From Meghimatium bilineatum (taxonomy: Eukaryota > Mollusca > Gastropoda > Stylommatophora > Philomycidae), in NCBI GenBank assembly GCA_034231615.1, contig CM067298.1, forward strand, positions 63,919,729 to 63,983,728: a stretch of DNA of 64,000 bases. Direction: 5' to 3'. How positions within the stretch are numbered: position 1 is the first letter of the stretch; each line of letters starts with the position of its first letter. Below are positions 23,960 through 34,844 of the stretch, one piece after another. A program made the position numbers and the translations under genes. The notes beneath the pieces were generated by a model. It was not told the DNA's origin. It was given only the letters and a program-made list of their open reading frames with translations, and did no database searches.

Positions 23960-24070
23960 CATCTTTATGACACATTAAACTAGTCCCGTAATTTTCATTG
24001 GATATAATGATTAGTTTTTTTGTGAAAGCCAATGAAAATTAAGGGAATAGTCAAATGAGTCTTGAAGATG
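23960..24070. repeat. Palindromic (snapback) element, about 111 bp
   Basis: The left arm CATCTTTATGACACATTAAA... CTAGTCCCGTAATTTTCATT pairs with the right arm ending AATGAAAATTAAGGGAATAG... ACTCTTGAAGATG-like sequence. Arms are about 43 nt with roughly nine mismatches; the inner part (TAATTTTCATTGG / CCAATGAAAATTA) is perfect. The loop is about 28 nt. It looks like a MITE, but no target duplication is clear. Confidence 0.6.
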
Positions 24071-24079
24071 GTTCGATTT

Positions 24080-25975
24080 TCAATTAGCCAGTTGTTTTTA
24101 TGTCGCCATGAGTAAAACACGCAAATAAAGTATTGTCACATAGTTTGAGTTGGCTTACATATTCGTATTTTCATTTAGATGCCAGTTTAACTGGAAATGT
24201 TTTCACCAACATTTGGTGATACATATGTCAATCGGGCGTAAGGAAGCTCGTTCCAGGTCTCCTGGGAAAATGTAGGCGGGGAGGGGGGGTGGTTCTGCTA
24301 GGTTTGCTGTTGGTCAATGGAAAAATACGGGACTAACCGTAACCATCGACACATATAAGACATATAAGATGTGCTAAATTGGGAATCATTCTTCTAAAGT
24401 GGCTCAATATATTTTCCCCGCAATTTTCATTATCTTTCAGCGCAATAGGTACACAACGGAACAAATAAAATCAAGGGGAAAGTTTACTTCGTAATTTTTG
24501 AAGGATTATTCCCCATAAGACAGCACAACAGGACTGTATGGTTGACAAAATATATACCACTGTATTTCTTCAATACGTCTCAAAGACGTTAAATAAAATA
24601 TACAATTACTTAGGTTTTACTAGTACGTATTTCCATTGTAATACCAGTACAATAAGTAATTATGTCTATGGTGAACTGTGCGTATGCAAGCTTTATAGAG
24701 GGGGGGGGGGTGTTAGAGAATCTGCTTGACCAATACTTTGACACTCTACTACACCATTTAAGGTTTTCTGTGATAAAAATACGTTTACTGAATATTTCAA
24801 ATGAATTTGGTTCAGGATTTCATAAAATAAAATTAGTTTTTCATTTGTATATGTTGAATATGAATGTCTCTATTGGTATGGTACATTTTTTAAATAATGT
24901 GTGGTTTGGAGGGGTGGAATTTTATTTGGCCCAAAATTGAATGTATAAGTAAACTAACATGATATCAATATTGAATATTTCATTTCAGAAAAGCAAACTA
25001 AAGTGAAACTAAACAAGACAAATATACCTTGTAAACATGCAACAACAACAAATTGTTAATTACACAATTGTGTTGCAAAAATTGTTTTTACTAATTAAAA
25101 AAATTACATGCAGCACATGAAAAATAGCATACAAGTCACGCATCATCTTTAAAAGTTAAAAGTTTCATCGAAAACATCTGACTTTACAGGGAAACAACTC
25201 ATCCAATTTTTAACACAAAAATGACCAAGCTAGACGAATCCAATGTTTGTTGTTAAAACAAAAAAACCGTGTAATGTAAGGTTAAAACACATTTACATGT
25301 AGGGTTGAGACACATCTTAATTGAGGGTTAAAACACATCTGAAACCCTGTACCATGTTACCATATTCTTGCACAGCCATAGCTTTTGACCGCCAGTCCTA
25401 GAATAGTCAAATCAATGCAGTTTTAACATGTTTAAAAAGAATAGAACAATTTATGCAATTCGAAAGAGAGAAACGAAAGAAGTCTTCTCCATCTCCACTC
25501 CTCAGACGGATTTTCTTGTCTCAGTACCTTCTTCATTCCAGTTTTTCCAGTAACAGGTATTGTGCTCGGGTTTCATTTTCTTAGCAATCACAGAATGTAT
25601 CTTTTTCTTTCAAAAATAATGAATTCTGGGTTGTTGTTTTATTTTATACCATGCTCATCTTTACTCACAATAGGAAGAATATAGCGATTGTTTGGCAATA
25701 GTTAGCAATCGAGAAATAGTAGTGCCCAAGATGATATATTTCTGAAAAACATCACATATTTTACCAGTAGAGAGAAATGAAAATGTTGCATTGCATTTCT
25801 ATAGATAGATACGGCTAGCAGGTTTTCTCAAAATAAGGGAAAACGCCCATAGGGGAGGATTGGTGTGAGATATCAGGTGTTAAGAGTACGGCAGGGGACC
25901 ATGCTGGGACAGGGTGCTAAAAAGCTGTAGGGAACATTGCACACCTCAAATTGCATCAATATAAATCAATAAACC
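24080..25975. other. Unassigned, with G-tracts
   Basis: Holds G-runs at about 24280-24293 and 24697-24708 and otherwise nothing I can assign. The frames at 24538 and 24662 are interrupted by these runs and have no motif. A short imperfect repeat of GGTTAAAACACATxT lies at 25278-25345. Confidence 0.4.
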
Positions 25976-25976
25976 C

Positions 25977-26178
25977 GGAACCCTTCAGGGTCGTAGAGGT
26001 ACCACATTGGATGCCTCAGCGCACAGAGTCCTCCAGCGAATTCTATCCTCAGCGATGCGGATGAGTGTGGAAATATCTTGCCCTGTCCATTCCTTGATGT
26101 AGTCTGTCCATGCCTTTATTTGCCCTCCTCTGCTTCTTCCACCCTCGACAGTTCCCTGCAGTATTGTTTTTGACAAGG
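25977..26178 (-). pseudogene. LN-B LINE C-terminal fragment, minus strand
   Basis: The minus strand is open: SKTILQGTVEGGRSRGGQIK, AWTDYIKEWTGQDISTLIR and IAEDRIRWRTLCAEASN. This is the cleanest LN-B tail in the window. The match to the 8022 copy stops abruptly at 26178, exactly where a palindrome begins (the 8 kb copy continues with AATCATGTCTGCATAC). The element was therefore either truncated there or interrupted. Confidence 0.75.
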
Positions 26179-26286
26179 AAAAAAAGTAAAGTACTTTGAA
26201 TGTTATGTATGCAATTTGTGATTAAATACTACAATGGATAATCACAAATTGCATACACAACATTCAAAGTACTTAACTACTTTTTT
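26179..26286. repeat. Near-perfect 108-bp palindrome
   Basis: Arms of about 46 nt (AAAGTACTTTGAATGTTATG... TATGCAATTTGTGATTA on the left; its complement TAATCACAAATTGCATACAC... AACATTCAAAGTACTT on the right) flank a 14-nt spacer, AATACTACAATGGA. They differ by about one substitution and a 3-nt indel. It abuts the LN-B copy exactly. Extrusion as a cruciform or a snapback-type MITE are both possible. Confidence 0.85.
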
Positions 26287-26375
26287 GCACAATAAGAAAC
26301 TAGGTGAAATGTATTTTGTTGATATTAAATGAACTGACACCTGACTCAAATACGATTATTGAAAACAGTGTCGAG

Positions 26376-26671
<296 letters not shown>

Positions 26672-26673
<2 letters not shown>

Positions 26674-26765
26674 GCTGTAACTCTTTCGTGCCTCCCGGCA
26701 TAAGGGGTAGAAGAGTTCTCTGAAGATGGCCTTCCTGTGTGCAGTGTGCAAGGTTTGTAAGCTTG
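26672..26765 (-). pseudogene. LN-G LINE 3' terminus, minus strand
   Basis: The minus strand gives TLHTAHRKAIFRELFYPL and then a 3' UTR ending ACAGCGTATATATA. This matches the LN-G end at 41540-41625 ([12 protein letters not shown] ... ACAGCGTATATATAGATAG). It is a severely 5'-truncated insertion. The open frame continuing to 26944 is flank. Confidence 0.65.
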
Positions 26766-26999
26766 TTATAAGTTTGTAGGCCTGTTATCGGCTTGCTATA
26801 GGCTTGTTTTGGATTTGTAAGCTTATTGTAGGCCTGCAGTGTCAAGTTTCTGCTGATAATGGAAAATATTTTAGCTATAATAAAATGAAAATAATCTGCA
26901 ATTTCAATGACTGCAAACGTTGGTTTACATGGGCAGTGAAACATGAAAATTCACTTTGTAAACGCAATGTATCGCTCCACTGGAGAACATGATCTAGCT

Positions 27000-29640
27000 T
27001 TCATCGTGTTTCTGTTATTGTCTTTTGTTTTTAAAAAAAATTCAATTTAAGTACCATTTACTAGCGAGTTTGACATTCTGGTGTGAAGATTTCTGTGAAT
27101 ATACTGTTCTCTGTATAATTTACATATACTAACAGAACCACTCCCCCCATCCCACAAAAACTATCCTCACTGCAAAATTAATTACTTTAAATGCAGATGT
27201 ATTGCTTTTCTTCATACAAGAGATTGTCATTGTACCTTTGTACATTGTACCTGGTGTGTGAAAACGGTTTTTCAATCATACAATGAGCCATCAAGATTAT
27301 GTGGCCATTTGTGATAACAGATCACCAAAAAAAACCCACCTGTATGGATAAACTGAGGTGTAGATTCCTCTTCGATAAGGGGAGTTGGAATTTATCTAAA
27401 AAAGCTCGATTTTTTGGGACCATTTTTCTGGTGTGAAAACCAAAAGTGGCTTGGGACTATTTACCCATTTTATACTTGATCCTGGTATTAAATATCATTT
27501 TCTTATTTGTTTAGAGGGATAGGGGGTTAACACCCCCTCCCCCCCCCACCCCTCCCATATAAACCCTTCTTTCCAACGGGCTTCAGAAGATATTACATTT
27601 TTATGTAAATCACCCTTCATTGACGAAGACGTATTTCTGGCCCTTGTCGGGGGAGGCGTGCATACAATCCAAACCACAGTAGGCGGTGGCATTAATAATT
27701 GTAAGAAACACTGACCTACAAATTCACGACCTTCTTTTAAACTTGCCCTCCATAGTTTATGTTCTTTCTTTTTTTAAACAGAGAAGCATTTCCTATTACT
27801 TTCCAAATTGTCTTATAAAACTATTATTCATCTGACAAATCATCGGCGACAGGGCAGACAGTATGCGTCTTCACATCGAGGTTTCCAGATTAAAATTGTC
27901 ATTGAAAACCAAATAACACTAGAAAAGAAACAGGAATAAGTCAGAACAACTCCTTTCGCGTCAATATAATTTAAAAAAGGAAAGATTTGTGAACGTTGTG
28001 TTTAAAAAGAAAACATGACAACACTGCTTCTCATAGACATGTAAATGTTGAACAAATTCACCAGACCCATTGTGATTTGCTTGTTTTAGAACGGTCGCTG
28101 TTCGATGACTGTATTGTATTTATTTTAAGTAGGAATGCAGAATTACTTTCTGAAAGAATGAATATTTTTTCTCAAGCGTGTCTGAACACACCCTAACGTT
28201 TCCTATTGTATAATACATCATACAAATAGTTGCGAAGAGACAGATTAGTAAAACATTTTATATCTCTGTTTTTGTAATCGATTATGTTTGATTCGGTTCA
28301 TATATTCAATTATTCATTTATGTGTCTTTTACTAATTAATTTCTACTTCAACTTCATTTCTTCTTTTCCTTCTTTCGTTCACTCGAAACATTTCTATATC
28401 TGTAATTCGTCTCCTGAATAAAACTCAATGTCTTGTGTAGTTCATACCGAAGTCCATAGAGCTTTGATTCCCGTGTTGTTTCCTCTGGCCAATATGTCTG
28501 CCTCAGCGTTTAGTAAAACACTCTTGAAGTATATGTTTTACACTTTGTGGCCAGCATCCATCGAGGCCAGCACCTTGAAGTGGTGATGGGGCTTAGTTCA
28601 GCCATCAGGGGCTAGAAACTAAAACTGGTTGGGCCGTCCCATTCGAGCAGGACAACATTCCTGCCAAAGTACGCTGAGTGCTGAAGACGGAGGCAACAAG
28701 CCAAAAAGCGCATAATTAATCAGGATGCAACGCACAAAAACAATGGAAACTTCATTTCATTTGTTGTCACATTTTAGCTGCGTGTTATTCTACGGACATT
28801 CATACTTATCTATAATAAATATATTGTTAATAACATGCGTATTCTTCTCTTTTGTCTTCTGTGTACACTCTCAAACACTCCTTCAGTTTTGCAACATGCA
28901 ATCCGGAGAATAGAATTCGCTATCATGGTTTGCAGCTTAATATGATACGCTTTTAGATTCAAAACATCCGACTTTAACCTTTTTTACTTTTAGCTGACGT
29001 TGTGGGTAGGAAAAAATGTACATCTTAAAGAGATACACTTCTTTTCAATCCCGGACGTCAATCTAATTTTGTGTTTTATCAGAGCTTTAACCATCTAAAA
29101 ATAACGCGGTTTTATATTAGTAAATATCCAATCACGACGACCACGTAAAGTATATTATGATTTAATCTATGTTAATTAAGGGATTACAGCCTATATTTGC
29201 TGAGGTACGAGATAAGATTTCCAACTAAGATAGAAATATATTTTAGTTATATCAGGGCGTGTTAGCTTTTATTTTAGTATGACCTAGTGGTCTGATGCGA
29301 AATAAAAATATAAAATGTGCAATTATTGTGAACTTTCGAGCTATGTGCCAGGCGTATTTGGTGAGCGTAGGTCTGTATAAGTTTCTGTTGTTATTATCGA
29401 AAAGTAATAGAAGTCCTGAGAATGACTAGTAGACGTGGAAAAAAGAACTGGGGGAGATAAATAGAAAGGCAAACAAATAACACAAACACGGCAGTAAATA
29501 CACTTTAACAACTAACAACTCACTTGAATTGGTTGGAAATGTTATACCGTATTTCTAAATTTAGATTGAAACTTTTGTTATAATGATAAATTGCTTAACA
29601 AATTTGAGTCTATCTCTTGGTATATCAAAACCAAGCATTT
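27000..29640. other. Largely unassigned; GC-richer block at 28540-28710
   Basis: No gene recognised. C-rich runs at about 27530-27552. The block at about 28540-28710 (CCTTGAAGTGGTGATGGGGC, GGTTGGGCCGTCCCATTCG) is more GC-balanced than its surroundings and looks like part of a repeat 5' region or a coding relic, but I could not place it. At 29263-29345 a weak tRNA-like pattern exists but is not convincing. Confidence 0.4.
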
Positions 29641-29654
29641 TATCTACGCTAAAT

Positions 29655-30362
29655 AGGATGTTATTATATGGGATGTTATTATTTTGTTACTATATGGGAT
29701 GTTATTATTTTGTTACTATATGGGATGTTATTATTTTATTTTGTTTCTTTAGAGCTAATAGTTGCACTATATAGAATGTAACATGGTGGGTCACTTAAAG
29801 AGATAATAGTTGCACTATATGGAATGTAGTATGGTGGTTCATCTTCAGAGCTACAGGTTACACTATATAGAATATGGAATGATGGGGTGTCATCATTAGA
29901 GCTATTAGTTGCACTATGTAGAATGCTGGGGGGGGGGGGGGCGGGTCCTCTTCAGATCTAATGTTTCACTACATACAATGGAGAATGGTAGGGGTCCTCT
30001 TCAGGGGTAATATTTCACTACATACAATGGAGAATGGTGGGGTCATCTTCAGAGCTAATATTTCACTACATACAATGGAGAATGGTAGGGGTCCTCTTCA
30101 GGGGTAATATTTCACTACATACAATGTAGAATAGTGGGTTCATCTTAAGGGCTAATATTTCACTACATACAATGGAGAATGGTAAGGGTCCTCTTCAGGG
30201 GTAATATTTCACTACATACAATGGAGAATGATGGGTTCATCTTCAGAGATAATAATTCACTACATACAATGGAGAATGGTGGGGTCCTCTTCAGGGGTAT
30301 ATTTCACTACATACAATGGAGAATGGTGGGGTCATCTTCAGAGCTAATAGTTGCACTATATT
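29655..30362. repeat. Two adjacent minisatellites (about 32 bp and about 49 bp units)
   Basis: At 29655-29745 there are 3-4 copies of ATATGGGATGTTATTATTTT. From 29755 to 30362 there are about 12 copies of a 48-52-bp unit of the type GGTCCTCTTCAGGGGTAATA + TTTCACTACATACAATGGAG + AATGGTGG. A G13 run at about 29929-29942 lies within one unit. The open frame across 30179-30565 is a by-product. Confidence 0.9.
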
Positions 30363-30538
30363 TAATTGCTGGTGATTATATTAGAAGAATGAAAGTAGAC
30401 GTCACTGCTGCCATTAATCGACTCTTTGGGAATCACTTTATTAACGTTAGTTGTCACCAGTCATCGTGTAAGGCTCTCAGTTCATATTTCATAAAACTCA
30501 CAGCGTTCGTTGTCATTATGAGTATATATCCTCTAAAG

Positions 30539-30825
30539 CAGTGGTACTCACAGTGGGTCATATGATTTCCTTGTACCCAAGCAGCCTTTAAATGTAGCAA
30601 CTGAGAAATATTTTTACATTTTTGGGACGGGAAAGCGACACATACCCTTCCAGATGGAGATACAGGTATGTAATTATTTCAAAGTTAAACAGCTAAATGT
30701 ATAGCAATTAAGCTTATAATGCACTGCTCCCGTGCAACAGAAGGAAATGATCTTTTCAGTAATCTGAGTGAGGGGAAAGGAAGGAAAATTTGTCCCCCAC
30801 TTTCATAAAAGAGTGGAGAACAACT
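30539..30825. mobile_element. Putative non-autonomous hAT-like element
   Basis: It starts CAGTGGTACTCACAGTGGG and ends ...GAGTGGAGAACAACTG, whose complement is CAGTTGTTCTCCACTC. The ends match at about 10 of the first 14 positions and the CAGTGGTTCTC-type start is common in hAT families. I see no 8-bp target duplication (CTCTAAAG against GTAATTTA), so the right boundary is uncertain. Confidence 0.35.
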
Positions 30826-30849
30826 GGTAATTTAGAAAGTGATCAAGTG

Positions 30850-31165
30850 TATCTTCTTCCCTGAGACAATTATGATCAAGTACATTTTCTTCCGAGACAG
30901 TTATGATAAAATGCATTTTCTTCCCTGAGACAATTATGATCAAGTGCATTTTCTTCCTTGAGACAATTATTATTTAGTACATTTTCTTCCCTGAGACAAT
31001 TAGGATCAAGTGCATTTTCTTCCCTGAGACAGTTATGATTTAGTACATTTCTTCCCTGAGACAATTATTATTTAGTACATTTTCTTTCCTGAGACAATTA
31101 TTATTTAGTACATTTTCTTTCCTGAGACAATTATGATAAAGTGCATTTTTTCTTTCCTGAGATAA
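30850..31165. repeat. Minisatellite, about 33-bp unit, about 10 copies
   Basis: Units of TTCTTCCCTGAGACAATTAT plus GATCAAGTGCATT. On the minus strand they read as an LREENxLxxNC repeat (30876-31064), which is incidental. Confidence 0.9.
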
Positions 31166-31444
31166 TTACTTTCAGAAAGTCTTCATCCACATCAATTATC
31201 ATCTGTGAGTTGACGGCTAAGGGGAACATGTCCAAGATTATAAAAATCATCTGTTCGAGAACAACACTGGATAAATGTAGTACCATATTATACAATATGG
31301 AAAATTCGGTGTTAAATGAAACAAGTATTAAGAATGGGATCCTCCCATGCACAGTGAATAATTGCTCTAACCACCACTGAACTACAGGAACCAGCATGTT
31401 TTCGACTCAACATATGCTTTTGCAGATGGAAGGAAGCTTGTGGC

Positions 31445-31560
31445 CTGTTCAGTCTGCTCTGAGTACGGTATCATCATCAAGTGCCGTTTCTGCAGCGTAG
31501 TTGTCTGCAACAGACCACCAACATCCTCTGTCTCTTGATTTAGTGGTGTACTCTGCTTAA
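31445..31560. repeat. Dispersed repeat shared with 49853-49965
   Basis: CATCAAGTGCCGTTTCTGCA, CAACATCCTCTGTCTCTT and GGTGGTGTACTCTGCT correspond to CATCAAGTGTCGTCTCAGCA, CAACATCATCTGTCTCTT and GGTGGTGCAGTCTGCT at 49880-49965. Probably the 3' end of a retroelement on the minus strand; the family was not identified. Confidence 0.6.
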
Positions 31561-31579
31561 ATGTAACCTGACTATCTAG

Positions 31580-31633
31580 CAGTGGCGTAGCGTCAATAGA
31601 TGTTATGTACTAAAACGTCACGCTACGCCACTG
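31580..31633. mobile_element. 54-bp hAT-type micro-MITE with 8-bp target duplication
   Basis: Perfect 14-bp terminal inverted repeats CAGTGGCGTAGCGT ... ACGCTACGCCACTG enclose 26 bp. Flanks are CTATCTAG (31572-31579) and CCATCTAG (31634-31641), an 8-bp duplication with one mismatch. Both the TIR and the duplication length fit the hAT superfamily. An element this short is close to bare ends. Confidence 0.75.
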
Positions 31634-31785
31634 CCATCTAGTGATATTGCCTCTCACTTGTATCTCTACCACCACAAATCTACCCTTAAAATTTTATTCA
31701 AAAATGTGGAAGACATTTGGTCTTTTAATATGTCCACATATTTTATTTGTTTCTTTTGTATTTCCTTTAATAGTTCTTTTTATCA

Positions 31786-32210
31786 TACGCGGGTGTTATT
31801 AGTAACACCGATTCCATACGCAGTGTTGTCAATAACACTTATTCTTTTGCAGTGTTGTCAATAACATCGATTTCATATGCAGTGTTGTCAATAACACTTG
31901 TGTTTCTTTGCAATGTTGTCAATAACACCGATTCTGTACACTGTGTTGTCAATAATACTTGTTCCTTGGAAGTGTTGTCAATTACACCGATTCTAAACAC
32001 AGTGTTGTCAATAATATTTATTCCTTTGCAGTGCGGTCAATAACATCGATTTCACATACAGTGTTGTCAATAACATTGATTTCATAATCAGTTTTGTCAT
32101 TAACACTAATTTCCTATGTAGTGTTGTCAATAACACGTATTCCTTTGCAGTATTTTCAATATCATCGGTTTCATACGCAGTGTTATCAATAACACCGATT
32201 CATAAAGAGA
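31786..32210. repeat. Minisatellite, about 30-bp unit, about 14 copies
   Basis: Unit of the form CAGTGTTGTCAATAACACCG + ATTCCATACG. Two subtypes alternate, ATTCCTTTG and ATTTCATA. Confidence 0.9.
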
Positions 32211-32795
32211 GAAAAAAATACAATCATCGATGACTAGGGGCTATACATTTCTAGGACCGATAAGCTTGTCAACAAAAGAGTTTCTGAATGATCTAAGTAT
32301 CACGTTATCTGAATTTTTCCGCTGTTGAGACGTTGAGAAAGAAAGCTATTTATGGGTAAAATGGGCAGTGACAAATATCGCTATAAATTGACAGTTTAAA
32401 AACGGCTATATTTAGCTTTTGAATATTGCATCCTGAAAATTATTCGGATTAATTTTCTTCTTTAGCATATCCACTTATTTTTTACAAGGAAATAATCAAT
32501 AGAATAATCTACTGTGCCTTAATGACATGTCTTAATAATGCCATCCGACATTTCTCTTCGGCTGTCTTAGCTTCTGCAATTACTTTTGTTAACAATCTTG
32601 TATTTTTAAATACAAAATATACCTTTGGTGGTATTGTACGCTTTTTCAACCTTGGACGTCAGTTCAATTTGGTCATTGCAGCAAAAGTGACAATTACACA
32701 TATTTGTGGTCACGGATTCAGGTAACCCAGCTAACTCGACCTCCGAATATTGTCTACTATTAAAAGCCATGTTAGATATCTTGTTCAAATAGAAG

Positions 32796-33325
32796 GTATT
32801 GCCAGATCTGTCTAAAAATAGTAGGCGTTAGGTGATCAGTCTTAAATCTTCTTATTCAGAGTTCATTCTCAAAATCACACTGGTTCTCTCTTGTAGCAGG
32901 ACAATGGTCCTACCAGAATACCAGCAGGATGTAGTTTAGAGAATGGAAAAGCATTGTGTCGAGGTCTCTTTGCGATGATGGTCCCATACATCCGTCTTCG
33001 ACGGTAAAAATAAATAACTAGGGTCGCATGTTATGTCTTAAATAGTAGGTGTTGTATTGATCTGTCTTATTTATTAGACGTTTCCTGTTCTGTCTTAAAC
33101 GTTAGGCATTGTCTGATCTGTCTTAAATAGTAGTGGTTGCCTAATCTGTCTTAAATAGTAGGTGTTGCCTGATCTCTCTTTAATACAAGTGTTTGTCTGA
33201 TTTGTTTTAAATAGTGGGTATTGTCGGATCTGTCTTAAATAGTAGGTACTCTGTCTTAAATAGTAGGTGTTCTTACTTAAATAGTAAATGTTGCCTGATC
33301 TGTCTTAAATGTTAAGTTTTGCCTA
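32796..33325. repeat. 28-bp minisatellite interrupted by repeat R
   Basis: Units of GTTGCCTGATCTGTCTTAAA + TAGTAGGT occur at 32796-32850 (two diverged) and again at 33028-33325 (about ten). The 32855-33012 segment between them is a different, dispersed repeat (R). Confidence 0.85.
32855..33012 (-). repeat. Dispersed repeat R, copy 1 (probable SINE/LINE 3' end)
   Basis: Shares GTTCATTCTCAAAxTC, TCTCTTGTAGCAG, ACCAGAxTxCCAGCAGG, AGAGAATGGAA and ACATCCGTCTTC, in order, with 63045-63320, and in part with 43995-44066. On the minus strand it ends GAATGAACTCTGAATAAGAA; the 63 kb copy continues there into (TAA)n, so the minus strand is the likely sense strand. Confidence 0.65.
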
Positions 33326-33424
33326 ATTGTTTGCTTAGTGTCCATGTTTGTACTCGTGTTACCCCATATGTAATCATCACTCTCGGGACAACGCCACCTG
33401 CCAGGAGTACCATTTATATCGCGT

Positions 33425-33550
33425 AATTCCGTAACAAAAAGAGATAAACCCATGGATCTCCCTAAAAATATCTACTTCGTAAAAAAATATGTCATGAGTG
33501 ATAATCGAACATGTAACCTCTGAAGACCAAAGCTAACGGCTTAACATCTG
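33425..33550 (-). repeat. tRNA-derived SINE, family S2-like, minus strand
   Basis: The minus strand reads AGATGTTAAGCCGTTAGCTT ... AGAGGTTACATGTTCGATTA: a degenerate A box and a B box (ATGTTCGATTA). It then has GATATTTTTAGGGAGATCC and TGGTACTCCTGGCAGGTGG, body segments also seen at 34330-34400. Confidence 0.5.
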
Positions 33551-33676
33551 TATCAGATCAGGAAGATCCTTCAGACCACAATAAATAAGAGTCCAACAAG
33601 GTAAGCGACAAAAGCTGTTAGATGTCATGTGCAGCATACCTTTGCTGTGGAGTCGACACATGATGATGCCCATACC

Positions 33677-33677
33677 T

Positions 33678-33745
<68 letters not shown>
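33677..33745. repeat. (GAT)n microsatellite
   Basis: An uninterrupted GAT run of about 23 triplets, preceded by ACACATGATGATGCCC. Several LINEs in the window end in GAT-type tails, but no LINE coding can be recognised directly upstream here. Confidence 0.95.
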
Positions 33746-34231
33746 AAGAATGTTATAAACATTCATTATTTATGTCAACGTGTTTTGGCATTACGTTTTA
33801 CAAAATGTCGTGGCCAAACACAACAAAACGTTACTATCCTCTTGTGACATTCCTAACAAGCAACAATGTTACCAATCTTTTGTTTACCATTCGGTCTCCG
33901 ATAACTGGTAAAACAACATGGCAGAGTAAAACCCTTAAAATACCAGAGACGATCAGATCAAACGATAACAGAAGGTATAGTGGTATGAATGGCTATTAAC
34001 GGTTTCGTGTTCAAGCGAGAGCTTCTCTGTGTCGCAGAATCTACTGATCAAACACGAACTTGCTATTATATCTGTCAAGATGTCTTTCAATAATTGCTTA
34101 CAAATTGCTCGGCTGTCTCTGGCTTGGTAGCAATTTAGTCATTCTGGAATCTCGAAGAAATCCTAAACAATACAGCATCTACCGCAGCATCATCGAGTTG
34201 CAAAATGTACATTGGAGGTTATTTGAGAAAA

Positions 34232-34425
34232 TACAACAACTCCGTAGCGTAGAGGTTAAGACATTCGCCTTGTGCTCAAGAGGTCACGACTTCGAATCCA
34301 GCTCGTACAGTCTTGTTAGCAATGTCGATATTTTTGGAGATCACTGTGGATTATCGTTTGAAGCTACGGAGGCACGTGTTATGGTGGTACTCTCGAAAAA
34401 TGACGTATCAATTTGTTGAGAGGGG
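34232..34425 (+). repeat. tRNA-derived SINE, family S2
   Basis: The A box TAGCGTAGAGGTTAAGAC is followed by ATTCGCCTTGTGCTCAAGAG and the B box GACTTCGAATCC at 34288-34300. The body is GTCGATATTTTTGGAGATC ... GGTGGTACTCTCG. The 42.4 kb minus-strand copy shares both the head and the body. Confidence 0.65.
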
Positions 34426-34844
34426 CAGAGAACATATGAGGAAACCCAAATACAATGGAATCCATCCTCTGTGACTTTTCAGCCCCTTTGAACGTTTTGT
34501 GAAGAAGCATAAATATCACATCAAATTTACAGAGTATTGACCCTGATCTCTTGGGTAGGTAACACTTAAATAACCAAGTAACCTGATATAGTCCTGTCAT
34601 CTTGGTAACATAGGAGTTTCTGGACACTTGAATAAAAGCCATATTCAACAGAAATACAAAAACAAACAAAAACACGATGTGGTACAAAGACCCAAACTGT
34701 TGGATAATTTGGCATAACCCAGTCTCTAGTAGAATTATTAGCGTTATATCATACAACCATTTGAACAACGGTATTTATTCTTCAAAAAAGGGATATTATT
34801 TGACTGTTCTGTGATTTTCGCTGATCAATTTACGTTGACAGCTA

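Noticed and set aside
29263..29345. Another tRNA-derived SINE (GACCTAGTGGTCTGATGCG ... GAACTTTCGAGCT)
   Set aside because: The box spacing is loose and no second copy was seen; too weak to list as a feature.
30876..31064. LREEN repeat protein on the minus strand
   Set aside because: Minisatellite translation; the unit is 33 bp, so the frame stays open trivially.
33629..33847. Poly-Asp (or poly-Ile) protein
   Set aside because: Translation of a pure GAT repeat.
34276..34310. Functional tRNA gene
   Set aside because: A and B boxes are present, but acceptor and anticodon stems do not pair and the sequence belongs to a repeated SINE.
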